64,000 bases of DNA from Candidatus Obscuribacterales bacterium (GTDB lineage Bacteria > Cyanobacteriota > Vampirovibrionia > Obscuribacterales > Obscuribacteraceae), in assembly GCA_021732085.1 (NCBI GenBank), contig JAKFVQ010000024.1:62001-126000 (forward strand). Reading direction: 5' to 3'. The notes beneath the pieces were generated by a model. The model was given only the letters and a program-made list of their open reading frames with translations, ran no database searches and had not been told where the DNA came from. The position numbers and the translations under genes were made by a program. How positions within the stretch are numbered: position 1 is the stretch's first letter; every line of letters starts with the position of its first letter. Positions 26,166-34,645 of this stretch are shown piece after piece.

Positions 26166-26962
26166 CGGAAGCCCGACATAATTTCGTTCGATTCTGATTT
26201 TACGGTGTCAGCATCAGAACCTCGATCTTGGCTTTTGTAAAAAGCTGCCAAATGGTTCAGAGCTTCGGCAAGTTTTGGGGAATTTCCATAACGCTTTCTT
26301 GCATGCTCTACATAGGATTTGAAAATCTTCTCTGCATCCATCGTCTTGCCTTGCTTTGCCAACACTTGAGCGAGGCTGAGCTCACTTTGCTCCATGGCGT
26401 TCCGCGCATCGTTAGTGTAATACTGCGCGCTGCTGCCATTTGCGCCATCAAAGATTGTGACTACTTGCCGCAAGAGGCGCTCGCTTTCAGATAGGCGACC
26501 CTGTCTTTGGTAGAGTTCGGCAAGGCTGCTCAATGTATTTGCGACTTCTATGGAGCCGGGTAAATGCTGCGGATTTTGGATAGCATCGGTGAGGAAGCCG
26601 CGCACATTGCGAAAGTCGCCTTCGCCATCGGCAAGCGCTTCTGAATAATTGCTTGTCACTATCAGGGCTCGCTGATAATAATGTTCGGCGTCTGCATAGC
26701 GCCCTTGCTTGACGTAAAAATCGCCAAGCTGCCTGGCCAATTTTCCGGCAAGGGAAGACATAGCGCCCATCCCCGAGACGGCTGTTTTCAAGCCCTGTCT
26801 ATAGTGATTCTCAGCATCGCTGTATGAGCCATCTGCGTTTTCTTTATCTGCTTGATCGAAATAGGCTTCAGCATCTGAAGCCGCGTTCGCTAGAGAGGAC
26901 GGCGCTATTAGGAAGAGCGCAGAGCTTTGCAGAATCGCGATTAAGTTCTTAGGAAATGACAT
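26162..26962 (-). CDS. Secreted TPR protein
   Basis: 266 residues, ATG with GAGGAG 6 bases upstream. A signal peptide (MSFPKNLIAILQSSALFLIA, cleavage near ANA) leads into about five tetratricopeptide units: AEAYFDQADKENADGSYSDA, then LARQLGDFYVKQGRYADAEH, LSSLAELYQRQGRLSESERL and two more. It is close to kinesin-light-chain-like TPR proteins that are abundant in this lineage. It probably works as a periplasmic interaction scaffold. No enzymatic domain is visible. Confidence 0.82.
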   Translation of the reverse strand: MSFPKNLIAILQSSALFLIAPSSLANAASDAEAYFDQADKENADGSYSDAENHYRQGLKTAVSGMGAMSSLAGKLARQLGDFYVKQGRYADAEHYYQRALIVTSNYSEALADGEGDFRNVRGFLTDAIQNPQHLPGSIEVANTLSSLAELYQRQGRLSESERLLRQVVTIFDGANGSSAQYYTNDARNAMEQSELSLAQVLAKQGKTMDAEKIFKSYVEHARKRYGNSPKLAEALNHLAAFYKSQDRGSDADTVKSESNEIMSGFR

Positions 26963-27077
26963 AGATGCTCCTCGTAATGCAATTCTAAATCACTATTTGG
27001 CTCAGCGGAAAACTATCCGAAGCATGAATTATGAGTAGCGATGAAAGATGGATGTCAAATATCGTTCCGGGTAGCTC

Positions 27078-29735
27078 TCAAGAAATCTTGAACGAGGTTT
27101 TTGATTGGCTGACAAGATCGGCAATTTCAGAGGATGTCCACGAAGCGAAAACCAGCTCTCCATCCTTTGGTGATGGCAGAAGTACGGTTTGCGGAATAGA
27201 GTGAAAAATTTGCGTTTGGCTGAAATTATATTTTGCTTTGAACCAATCAATCAGATTCATTTCCAGAATGCTTTCCAGCCAGCGCACTGAATTGGGTGCG
27301 ATATTCAAAGCTTTTGCAGTATTGGTCTGCTTTGTCTGAGACCCTGCCCTGTCAATCTGTTCGGCATCGAAAGTAAGTGTGACTTGTGTTCTGATATCGT
27401 TTCTCAGCTCATTTTGTTTGAACAATCTTCTAATGGATTCTCGCAAGATCAGCCCTGCAAAAAATTCCTTAGTTAACGGCTCCGGCTGCTGCCGTTGCTG
27501 CAATACGGAAAGTTGAAATTCGATTTCCCCGATATCCTCTTTTTTGAGTCCTTTGTTTTCACTTAGCACGGTCAATATGAGCTGGTCTATTTCCGTTTCG
27601 ATTTCGTTCAAGCGGTGGCGTCTGCGTCTATCACTACTTTCGATCTCTTGTAAAAGTTGCTCAGGATCCTCCTCACCCATGATAAATTTGTCGATTTCGC
27701 CAGGTGCTTTAAAGGAGAAAGTGTTCTCCCTGAACCGGTCCAACTCAAGTTTCAGGTTAAGCGCCTCTGCTCCCAAGTTCTCCATCCTGGAAAATTCGGA
27801 GCGTGAAAAATCGAGGTAGGGAAGCTGTTTTATATCACCAACCTGGCAGTTGAATGTCGGATTCAATAGCTCAGCGCAATAAACGATGAAGGATGAATTC
27901 AAGTAGGCTAGCAAAAAATTTTGCGATGTATCAAATGGAAAGAGGCAGGAGCCGCCAACGTCAAAGAGGCAGCCGGGCGGCATCTTGCGCACAGCGAATT
28001 GACCGGTGTTGACGAATGAAAAGGTGAGCCCTTCTCTGAAATAGTACTGTTCGTTTTTCACCACCCAAGAAATTTTTCCATCGAGGTACGGATAATTTTC
28101 GCCGACTGCTTGTTTGACTTCTTTTCCATCCTTACCCCAATCGATCACGGTTTCTATTGGCGCAGACCAGCGCTCGCTTCCTGCGCCTTTTACGTATGGA
28201 TGCCATCGCACATTAAGTTCGGATTTCGGCACTTCCCACCAGTAACGCAAGAATCTTTGATTGTCACTGGTTGCAAGCCCTTGCTTGATATCGGTAACCT
28301 CACTCAACTTTCTGCACTTTGCCAAAAGCTCGGATAAGGATCTGGGACAGCGATAATTCATTGCGGCTGCCCGTTGTGATGTGAAGTCAGAGCATGACCG
28401 AAGTGAAAATTGCTTGCTCAAATCAGCTTGCTTGTTCTCTGATTTGCGCAAATCTAGAAAACGCATTTTGTGATCATCCTTCTTTTTGTCGCTTTTTCCC
28501 GAGCGCAAAACGATCAGCATGCTGTTTATCTTTTCTCCTGATTGCAGCGGAAACGTTCTTGTTCCTAGTTCGACGACGGATTCCACACTTCCATCACGCA
28601 GCCAATTCTTTCGAAGCTTTTCGTAGCTTGGCAAGAACAGCAATGAGGATTGCGTAATGAACCCAACATAACCCGATGGCATCGCTAGTTCCATCGCTCT
28701 TTCGATGAAGGCAGCGCTCAGGTCATGCTGTGAGTTTGGGTAGTTCTCTCTCAGGAATGACTTGAGGCGTCGATCCATCAGTCGACGTCCAATATAAGGA
28801 GGGTTTGCAATGACCAGATCTGCGCCGTCAGCCAGTGGGTGCCCTTTGGCGAAATCCCGAGCAAGGCTGCCAGTCTCGAGTTGATCCGAATTATCTCCTG
28901 TCGAGACGTTTGATAGGCGCAAATGAATTTCGCTTGCTGGAAATGCGCCTCCTTCTTTTTGCAGACGCGCTTGTGCTGTCGCAAGCAAAGCAAGCGCGCA
29001 AGTCCACAAGGCTCCTCTATCAATGTCACATCCAATTAGGTTGTGATTCAGAATTCGCTTTATTGAATGCCCCGCATTGGCGATTCTTTGAGATTTCGTC
29101 AGAAGGACGTCGAATGCGCGTATTAATATGTGTCCGCCACCGCAGGCCGGATCCAGTATGCGTACGCTGTCTAGCTTGTGCTGGGGCGCATCAGCCAGCC
29201 AGAGCTTGATTGTTTCCTCCAACAAATAATCGCTTATCCATGGAGGTGTATAGAGCTGAGTGAAATGAATTAGATCGTCGCGGGTGCTTTGCTTGTCCGC
29301 CTGTTGAACTCGCTTCAAGGCATCGCGCCTGTTTTGCTCACACATCCATTGATAGAAATAGCCCGGGCATATGAAGTTGTACGTGCTGAGCAGCTCTGCA
29401 TTTTGTTGCATCAATTTGTGCAGAGCTTTTGCGCAAATTGCAGCACCAGCAGCGAAGTCGATTTTTGAGTCTGAGAAAAAAGGATTTTCTCCACCATAAG
29501 AAACTCTCACGGACTTTATAAGCTCGGCAATCAGTTCCACAGCTGTCTGCGGCTCCTTCAAATCTGCCTTGATCAAGTGAGCGCAAGTTAGCAACATTAT
29601 GTAGGCGCAGCGCTCTTCCTTTGTCGATTCCGAAAAACTGGATTGGGCGGCGAGCTTCTTATCAAACTGCAAAAAAAGCTTCCGCAGGGAAGCTAGCTGG
29701 ATTTTAGAATCTTTGGAATTGCTTTTTGCTTTCAC
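27078..29735 (-). CDS. PglX-like adenine-specific DNA methyltransferase, solitary
   Basis: 885 residues. The GTG start overlaps the stop of the upstream dienelactone hydrolase gene as GTGA. A helical N-terminus includes FTQLYTPPWISDYLLEETI (about 160), the opening typical of PglX/Eco57I-type enzymes. SAM-binding motif I is DPACGGGHIL (about 195) and the catalytic motif is ANPPYIG (about 311), so N6-adenine methylation is expected. DIKQGLATSDNQRFLRYWWE and LNPTFNCQVGDIKQLPYL are segments shared with BREX PglX proteins and belong to the target-recognition region. I see no PD-ExK nuclease motif. None of the other BREX genes (brxA, brxB, brxC, pglZ, brxL) is adjacent. It may be an orphan methyltransferase or a type IIG relative. 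Confidence 0.88.
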   Translation of the reverse strand: MKAKSNSKDSKIQLASLRKLFLQFDKKLAAQSSFSESTKEERCAYIMLLTCAHLIKADLKEPQTAVELIAELIKSVRVSYGGENPFFSDSKIDFAAGAAICAKALHKLMQQNAELLSTYNFICPGYFYQWMCEQNRRDALKRVQQADKQSTRDDLIHFTQLYTPPWISDYLLEETIKLWLADAPQHKLDSVRILDPACGGGHILIRAFDVLLTKSQRIANAGHSIKRILNHNLIGCDIDRGALWTCALALLATAQARLQKEGGAFPASEIHLRLSNVSTGDNSDQLETGSLARDFAKGHPLADGADLVIANPPYIGRRLMDRRLKSFLRENYPNSQHDLSAAFIERAMELAMPSGYVGFITQSSLLFLPSYEKLRKNWLRDGSVESVVELGTRTFPLQSGEKINSMLIVLRSGKSDKKKDDHKMRFLDLRKSENKQADLSKQFSLRSCSDFTSQRAAAMNYRCPRSLSELLAKCRKLSEVTDIKQGLATSDNQRFLRYWWEVPKSELNVRWHPYVKGAGSERWSAPIETVIDWGKDGKEVKQAVGENYPYLDGKISWVVKNEQYYFREGLTFSFVNTGQFAVRKMPPGCLFDVGGSCLFPFDTSQNFLLAYLNSSFIVYCAELLNPTFNCQVGDIKQLPYLDFSRSEFSRMENLGAEALNLKLELDRFRENTFSFKAPGEIDKFIMGEEDPEQLLQEIESSDRRRRHRLNEIETEIDQLILTVLSENKGLKKEDIGEIEFQLSVLQQRQQPEPLTKEFFAGLILRESIRRLFKQNELRNDIRTQVTLTFDAEQIDRAGSQTKQTNTAKALNIAPNSVRWLESILEMNLIDWFKAKYNFSQTQIFHSIPQTVLLPSPKDGELVFASWTSSEIADLVSQSKTSFKIS

Positions 29736-30508
29736 TTAACAGCTAGTTCGCGTGAGTTCTCTCGTATGAAACTAAGTGTAAGGTGCCAGGCGTCGTTTGC
29801 GGCCTCTGAATGATAAAACTCTCTTGTATCATTGAAAAATGCATGTTTGGCCGATGGGTAGACTTTTATCTGGAAGGACTTGCCCAGATCTACCATCTTC
29901 TTTTCAAAGTCCATTATATGCTGGTCCGTGATTAAATCGTCCAGTCCAGCGAAAAGACCAAGAATGGGGCAGTTCAATCCGCCGGTGTAATCGATTGGGT
30001 GGCGAGGCTTCTGCTCTGTTATGTTCTGGTAGTAAATGCGTCCGTAGTAATCGACGACCCAGGCAAGAAGCGGCGTGCGACAGGCGAAAAGGTATGCGAT
30101 GGCGCCGCCCATGCAATAGCCAAGCGCACCAATCGCATTCGGTCTTACGTGCTCTGAGCTGCGCGCCAGACTGAACACTGCTTGCATATCAGAGATCAAC
30201 TGCTCATCCGTTATCGATGACCAGACGTTGCGCATGCCAGCCAAATCACTTTGATCTTCGGGCAAATCTGGGCTATATGCGAAAAGATCTGGAGCATATA
30301 CTGCAAGTCCAGTTTTGGCGAATCTCCTGGCAACGTCCTTAATATGTTCGTTGAGACCAAAAATTTCGTGAACTAATATTATCGCCGGATATTGCTTGTC
30401 ATCGTCCGGTGCGACCATGAATACTGGTAACGTTCCGCCGGGACGAGCAAGGCTATAGAACGTTTCGCGCAGTTCTGGTTTGTTCTGGTTTGTTGATTCA
30501 TTTGACAT
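29732..30508 (-). CDS. Dienelactone hydrolase family protein
   Basis: 258 residues from ATG 30508, with GGAG 8 bases upstream. A start at 30526 has no ribosome site. The nucleophile is Cys132 in GYCMGG, followed by Asp in the AGLDDLIT region and His in AKHAFFND, the Cys-Asp-His triad of the DLH family. HEIFGLNEHIKDVARRFA is the conserved early block. Family members hydrolyse dienelactones or other esters in the cytoplasm; the substrate here is unknown. The 4-base GTGA overlap couples its translation to the PglX-like methyltransferase, an unusual pairing. Confidence 0.9.
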   Translation of the reverse strand: MSNESTNQNKPELRETFYSLARPGGTLPVFMVAPDDDKQYPAIILVHEIFGLNEHIKDVARRFAKTGLAVYAPDLFAYSPDLPEDQSDLAGMRNVWSSITDEQLISDMQAVFSLARSSEHVRPNAIGALGYCMGGAIAYLFACRTPLLAWVVDYYGRIYYQNITEQKPRHPIDYTGGLNCPILGLFAGLDDLITDQHIMDFEKKMVDLGKSFQIKVYPSAKHAFFNDTREFYHSEAANDAWHLTLSFIRENSRELAVK

Positions 30509-30635
30509 GACAAGTACTCCAAACAAACTGTAAGCGTTGCTAAGTAGTTCTTCAGCCTGAGAAAATAGTGGAATAGCTTGATTGTATCTCTAGTAAAGAC
30601 GCGGATAGGCTGAGCGATAGATAAATTTAGTCTGT

Positions 30636-32507
30636 ATGAAAAGCGAGTCAATGCACAGATCCCTTTTGTCCCCAAGCCTTTCTCTGTCAAAGCCAAGCGC
30701 GCCTTGGGCTTTTCGCTTTGATTTAACAGCAATTTCCTGTGCTCTATTTATTGGAGCGAGTTTCTCGTTTTTGCATCCGGCCTTGTCACAAGATTCCGGC
30801 AAGCCGAATAACGCACAATCTATCGTTTCGCAAGCAAGGCTTCATGTCGTTCCATTTTTTGAACCCGGACAATCTGTAAGCTTATCTGTTACTGATCTTG
30901 CGGGGAATCCATTGCCTGGCGCCGAAGTTACTGTCAATGAAGATCTGATAACTACAAATTCGGCAGGGATGCTTACCTTCAATGCCGCTGATACTGAGCA
31001 CATCGAGCTGACTCTGTTGTCCAGCGATAAGCGAAAACTAGATAAGCGCAAGTTCCGCAAACGCGCCGATGGATTCTTTTCGGAGTCCGAAGTGATAGCA
31101 GAAGAAGGCTCAGCTCTTCAAAAGGTGAGTGAGGCACAAACCCGCTTCCCTTCTGTCACCTTCGCACCGGCAGTGGTGTCGCCCGGCGATCAGTTCGTTA
31201 TTGTTGGAAGTAATTTTTCAGTCAAAACAAGTGATGATCGGGTCGAGATTGATGGAGTAGAGGCGCCTGTTCTCTCTGCGACTACGCGGACTATGCTGGT
31301 AGTTGCACCATCAAAGCTGAAGTTGGGTCCACTGCGTGAGCTGACGGTAACAGTGGCCGGACAAAGTTCCAACGTTTGCGAAACTGATGTGGCGCGCACT
31401 TTCTTTAGCCATGTCAAAACTGAAGATGACGATGTTTCGCCCGAAAAAGGCAAGATCGGAATGAACGGGACGAACGTACCATGCGTGATCAGTGTCCGGA
31501 ATCCTGATCTGGAAGCTGCATCCTTATGGTCTCCTGAGCCGCTAGGCACAGAGAATGTCGTACTTACTCCAGGTGGAGACCATAATTACGTTGCGCTTGA
31601 TGTTAAATTGGCTCGACCGGATTTGGAGCCGCAGATTCACTTGTCTTTGCGCTCTGAATTTGATGCTGCTCAAGACGCTGAAAAGATTCCGCCGCAGCTT
31701 CGAGTGGCTGCTGAGCGGGCTCAAATCATGCGATTGGAGCGAAGAAGGATAGCAGCCGAATTCAGGTTGCAGGAAATTCGCAAGAGAATAGCAGAGGAGC
31801 CTGCTGATCAAGATCGCTTGATGACGGAATCACATGCGCTTTCGCTGAGAATGCAGCACTTGTCTTGCATGCTACTTGCGCGCCGAGCGCTGTTTGAATC
31901 TCTTGGCGGAACCGATGGGCAGTATCGACAAGCGGTTGATGACGCCGCCGGTGGTGCCATGGTTACTCTCGATCTGTCTGTTAAACCGGTGCAAGTAATT
32001 AGCGGAGTTGAGAGGCGAACTGTCGTAAGCACAGAGCGGCGAGGGCGCTCTCACCGCCTGTTGGAACCGCCAATTCGCTTGCTTCCTCCTATGACAGCTG
32101 ATGAAGAGAAAATCGCGTTGGAACGAAGGACTTCCGTCAGCACCAACACTGAGTCCAATAATGAAGATGCCCCGGATGGATTGCGGCCAGCCATGCCAGA
32201 GGAAGGTCCTCATAGCTCGCAGGAGGCGCGAAGCAGCAGCACAGGTTCTGCGCCAGCAGCGCCGTCCCCGAAAAAATCATTGAAGCCAGTTAAGAAAGAG
32301 CAAGCTAAAGAAAGTTCGTCCACTACGAAAGCTGCTGTCAGTCAAGCAAAGGCTGGCAAAAAGAAAAATGTCGCAGCATTACCAAAGGGGAGAACCAGGG
32401 GATCGACGCGAAAATCACGCGCGACTGCAGTTAAGAGTTCTCATGTAAGCCAAACAAAAACAACGACGAAATCCAGCCGCAGTGGCAAAAGGTCACGTAG
32501 ACGCTAA
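30636..32507 (+). CDS. Secreted IPT/TIG-domain protein with basic C-terminal tail
   Basis: 623 residues. An N-terminal signal or anchor segment (about 27-48, ending near ALSQ) is followed by a carboxypeptidase-regulatory-like beta domain (VTDLAGNPLPGAEVTVNED, about 83-125) and an IPT/TIG domain (about 172-250: FAPAVVSPGDQFVIVGSNFS). A helical region (about 350-430) follows. The last 110 residues are Lys/Arg/Ser/Thr-rich and end in KRSRRR, like a histone H1-type or nucleic-acid- or polyanion-binding tail. In a secreted protein this could contact teichoic or lipopolysaccharide polyanions or DNA. The start could also be the ATG at 30651. Function unknown. Confidence 0.75.
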   Translation: MKSESMHRSLLSPSLSLSKPSAPWAFRFDLTAISCALFIGASFSFLHPALSQDSGKPNNAQSIVSQARLHVVPFFEPGQSVSLSVTDLAGNPLPGAEVTVNEDLITTNSAGMLTFNAADTEHIELTLLSSDKRKLDKRKFRKRADGFFSESEVIAEEGSALQKVSEAQTRFPSVTFAPAVVSPGDQFVIVGSNFSVKTSDDRVEIDGVEAPVLSATTRTMLVVAPSKLKLGPLRELTVTVAGQSSNVCETDVARTFFSHVKTEDDDVSPEKGKIGMNGTNVPCVISVRNPDLEAASLWSPEPLGTENVVLTPGGDHNYVALDVKLARPDLEPQIHLSLRSEFDAAQDAEKIPPQLRVAAERAQIMRLERRRIAAEFRLQEIRKRIAEEPADQDRLMTESHALSLRMQHLSCMLLARRALFESLGGTDGQYRQAVDDAAGGAMVTLDLSVKPVQVISGVERRTVVSTERRGRSHRLLEPPIRLLPPMTADEEKIALERRTSVSTNTESNNEDAPDGLRPAMPEEGPHSSQEARSSSTGSAPAAPSPKKSLKPVKKEQAKESSSTTKAAVSQAKAGKKKNVAALPKGRTRGSTRKSRATAVKSSHVSQTKTTTKSSRSGKRSRRR

Positions 32508-32726
32508 TACTGTAAGCGACTTTTGACTCGTGTTGACTGGCGAGCTAAAAACGGTGATGCGGGCGACTCCAAGCTGAACTGCCGCGCAATGCTTCCTATC
32601 TTTCGAATTTTATTGAGCGTTGCGTCCAACTTACTTGCATCCATAAATTACCTGGTGCTGGTGAATTGGGATGCTACTTCTGTACGTATGTGCTGTTGTC
32701 GCTTTATCGGCGCGCTGAACAAGCAG

Positions 32727-33254
32727 CTAATTCTTTTCTTTCGTTGTCAGCTTGTTGTAAAAATACATTGGACCTTTGCCTTGGTCGACGCTGATTGGTT
32801 TGCCATCGATACCGGCGGCCCAACCAGCAATTTCATCTGCGCCGTCACTCATAATTACAATGGTGTTCGCGGGCATATTCATCGATGACGGAACTTGAGG
32901 AACCCCATTTACTATAGGTACGGACTTATAACTTGGATCGATTGCCATTGCAAATTGATAGAAGGTTCTGTACTTACCATTGGAGGACACCTGCACAGTC
33001 GTGTCAGGATCCGTCATATTTACTTTTGAGTACAGATTTTTGAGGCAACTATCCATTTCATCAGTTGTGTTCGGGTAATGATCGTGAGTAGAGCCATATT
33101 CTTTCATCACATTACCGGCTTCGCGCAACTGCCTAATCAAATCACCTTGTCCTAGATCGACGCCGCTTTGGCAGTAGGCTGGTAGTCCGGACAAGGATGC
33201 CGCCAATAGCCCTAAGCACGCAAGAGCAGTGTTTATTTTCGAGATTCGGCGCAT
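32727..33254 (-). CDS. Small secreted protein of unknown function
   Basis: 175 residues, ATG with GGAGG 8 bases upstream. A signal peptide (MRRISKINTALACLGLLAAS, cleavage near AYC-Q) precedes a short mixed alpha/beta domain. LIRQLREAGNVMKEYGSTHD followed by HYPNTTDEM resembles the amphipathic helix and Tyr-Pro turn of type II pseudopilin-like proteins (as in GspG), but the pilin-type prepilin cleavage site is absent. Two Cys remain after cleavage at most. I do not recognise the family. Confidence 0.65.
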   Translation of the reverse strand: MRRISKINTALACLGLLAASLSGLPAYCQSGVDLGQGDLIRQLREAGNVMKEYGSTHDHYPNTTDEMDSCLKNLYSKVNMTDPDTTVQVSSNGKYRTFYQFAMAIDPSYKSVPIVNGVPQVPSSMNMPANTIVIMSDGADEIAGWAAGIDGKPISVDQGKGPMYFYNKLTTKEKN

Positions 33255-33490
33255 GTATTTGGCCTCCGATTTGATACAGGCAATTTCGAGTATATCATGG
33301 AACAGTCTTCAGAATTCGGCTCAACATCACGCTCCCGCGCCATTTTGCTGAGCTCAAATTTCGTCCCTATTTGATGTTGGCAGCCTCAAAAATATATGGT
33401 TTTCAACATGGCGATTTAATCCAATTCCTTTGAACCCTTTTCAACGTTTTGACGTTTAAAAAGAAAAGACCGTTTAGAGGGGAGGTTCCT

Positions 33491-34267
33491 ATGAGTAAGA
33501 TCAACAAAGAAACAATTGCTTCTTTATTTCAGCGCCGAGTCGCTCGCAAATCAAAAACCCAAAATCCGCCGCGTTCATCTAAACGCAAAGAAAGAGATGC
33601 AGCAAGATCGTTTAAAGAATTACTTGCTTGTCTTGCTGAGTGTTTGACTCTATCGAGAAGAATGAAAGCTTCTTGGGATATCGATGGTGGCATTAGAGCC
33701 CTCGAAAAAGGGCGCTCACTTGCGTTTGAAGCTGGCTATCCACTGCTTGAGACTCCGCTACTGCATGAGATGACCTATTTTATCGTTTGGCTGAATTATC
33801 CTCAGTCACTTCAATATTTGACTTTGCGTGCCATTGATCTCAACCGCGAAATTTTCGGTTCGTCTGGAGTTGGGCTCTTCATGCATCTAATAACCCAAAT
33901 TGAATCGTTGATGCATACAAAGAAAAAGCATTCTTGTGAAAAGTATATTCAGGAGGCTTTGCCTTTCGCCATCGAGAATGAGGTCTATCACCATGAGCTT
34001 TTGCTTCGGCATCTGTTAGTGGAAATATATGACAAGCAGAAAAAGTTTGCTTTGAGTAAGCCGCATCAAGAGCGTATTGATTTCATTGATGACAAAATGC
34101 TTGAAGGCGAGATAGGCTCTCTCGACGAAGAAATAATGCGTCTTCAAGATATGTGCTTTGCTGAATTTGAAGCTGAGTTCATTCGCCAATTCGGTGCTGA
34201 TGACCAAACAGCTCCTCTGGCCTTAGCACCAGGAGGCACTGCTACGCCGATGCAGGCGCTCCGCTAA
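33491..34267 (+). CDS. Helical protein of unknown function
   Basis: 258 residues from ATG 33491, chosen because GGGGAGG lies 7 bases upstream. The frame extends to 33449 without a ribosome site. The N-terminal 40 residues are basic (RRVARKSK, KRKERDAAR), and the rest is predicted all-helical, with TPR-like pairs such as IDGGIRALEKGRSLAFEAG. It ends in a short Ala/Pro tail. The 3' end overlaps the convergent receiver gene by 26 bases. No catalytic motif is visible. It could be an adaptor for the neighbouring signalling proteins, but only position supports this. Confidence 0.65.
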   Translation: MSKINKETIASLFQRRVARKSKTQNPPRSSKRKERDAARSFKELLACLAECLTLSRRMKASWDIDGGIRALEKGRSLAFEAGYPLLETPLLHEMTYFIVWLNYPQSLQYLTLRAIDLNREIFGSSGVGLFMHLITQIESLMHTKKKHSCEKYIQEALPFAIENEVYHHELLLRHLLVEIYDKQKKFALSKPHQERIDFIDDKMLEGEIGSLDEEIMRLQDMCFAEFEAEFIRQFGADDQTAPLALAPGGTATPMQALR

Positions 34268-34616
34268 GAATCTTTTCGATGCGGGCCGACAGATCTTTCA
34301 GATTGAATGGTTTGGCCATGTAATCAGTTGCTCCAGCTTCCAGAAGAAGCTTTATCTCTTTGGCTTCTGTGCGACCTGTAAGCATGAGCACCTTCAGGGC
34401 TCCGCCTTCACTGCGATAGTGCTTAAGCACGTCGATTCCATCCATGCCTGGCAATTGCCAATCAAGAACCACGATGTCGTAAGAACCAAATCGCATTTGT
34501 TCAAGCGCTTCCGGTCCATTGTATACGGCTTCCACTGTATGTTGTTGGAAAGCAAGCCAGTCTTGCAGGGTTTCCGAAAGATCTGTGTCGTCTTCGACGA
34601 GCAGTATATTGGCCAT
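34242..34616 (-). CDS. Single-domain CheY-like response regulator
   Basis: 124 residues, ATG with AGAGGA 7 bases upstream. It is a complete receiver: acidic pair near 9-10 (LVEDDTD), phospho-acceptor Asp52 in VVLDWQLPGMDG, Thr in LMLTGRTE and Lys in YMAKPFNL. No output domain. It starts 30 bases after the stop of the multi-domain GGDEF gene, so both are probably cotranscribed, and it may act as a phosphate shuttle or competitor for the Hpt domain of that protein. Confidence 0.92.
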   Translation of the reverse strand: MANILLVEDDTDLSETLQDWLAFQQHTVEAVYNGPEALEQMRFGSYDIVVLDWQLPGMDGIDVLKHYRSEGGALKVLMLTGRTEAKEIKLLLEAGATDYMAKPFNLKDLSARIEKILSGAPASA

Positions 34617-34645
34617 GAGTTTTTCCTCTGCGGAAGAGCTGTCTG

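Noticed and set aside
32523-32888. Plus-strand frame of 121 residues over the secreted-protein gene
   Set aside because: It mostly lies antisense to the better supported gene at 32727-33254 and has no ribosome site.
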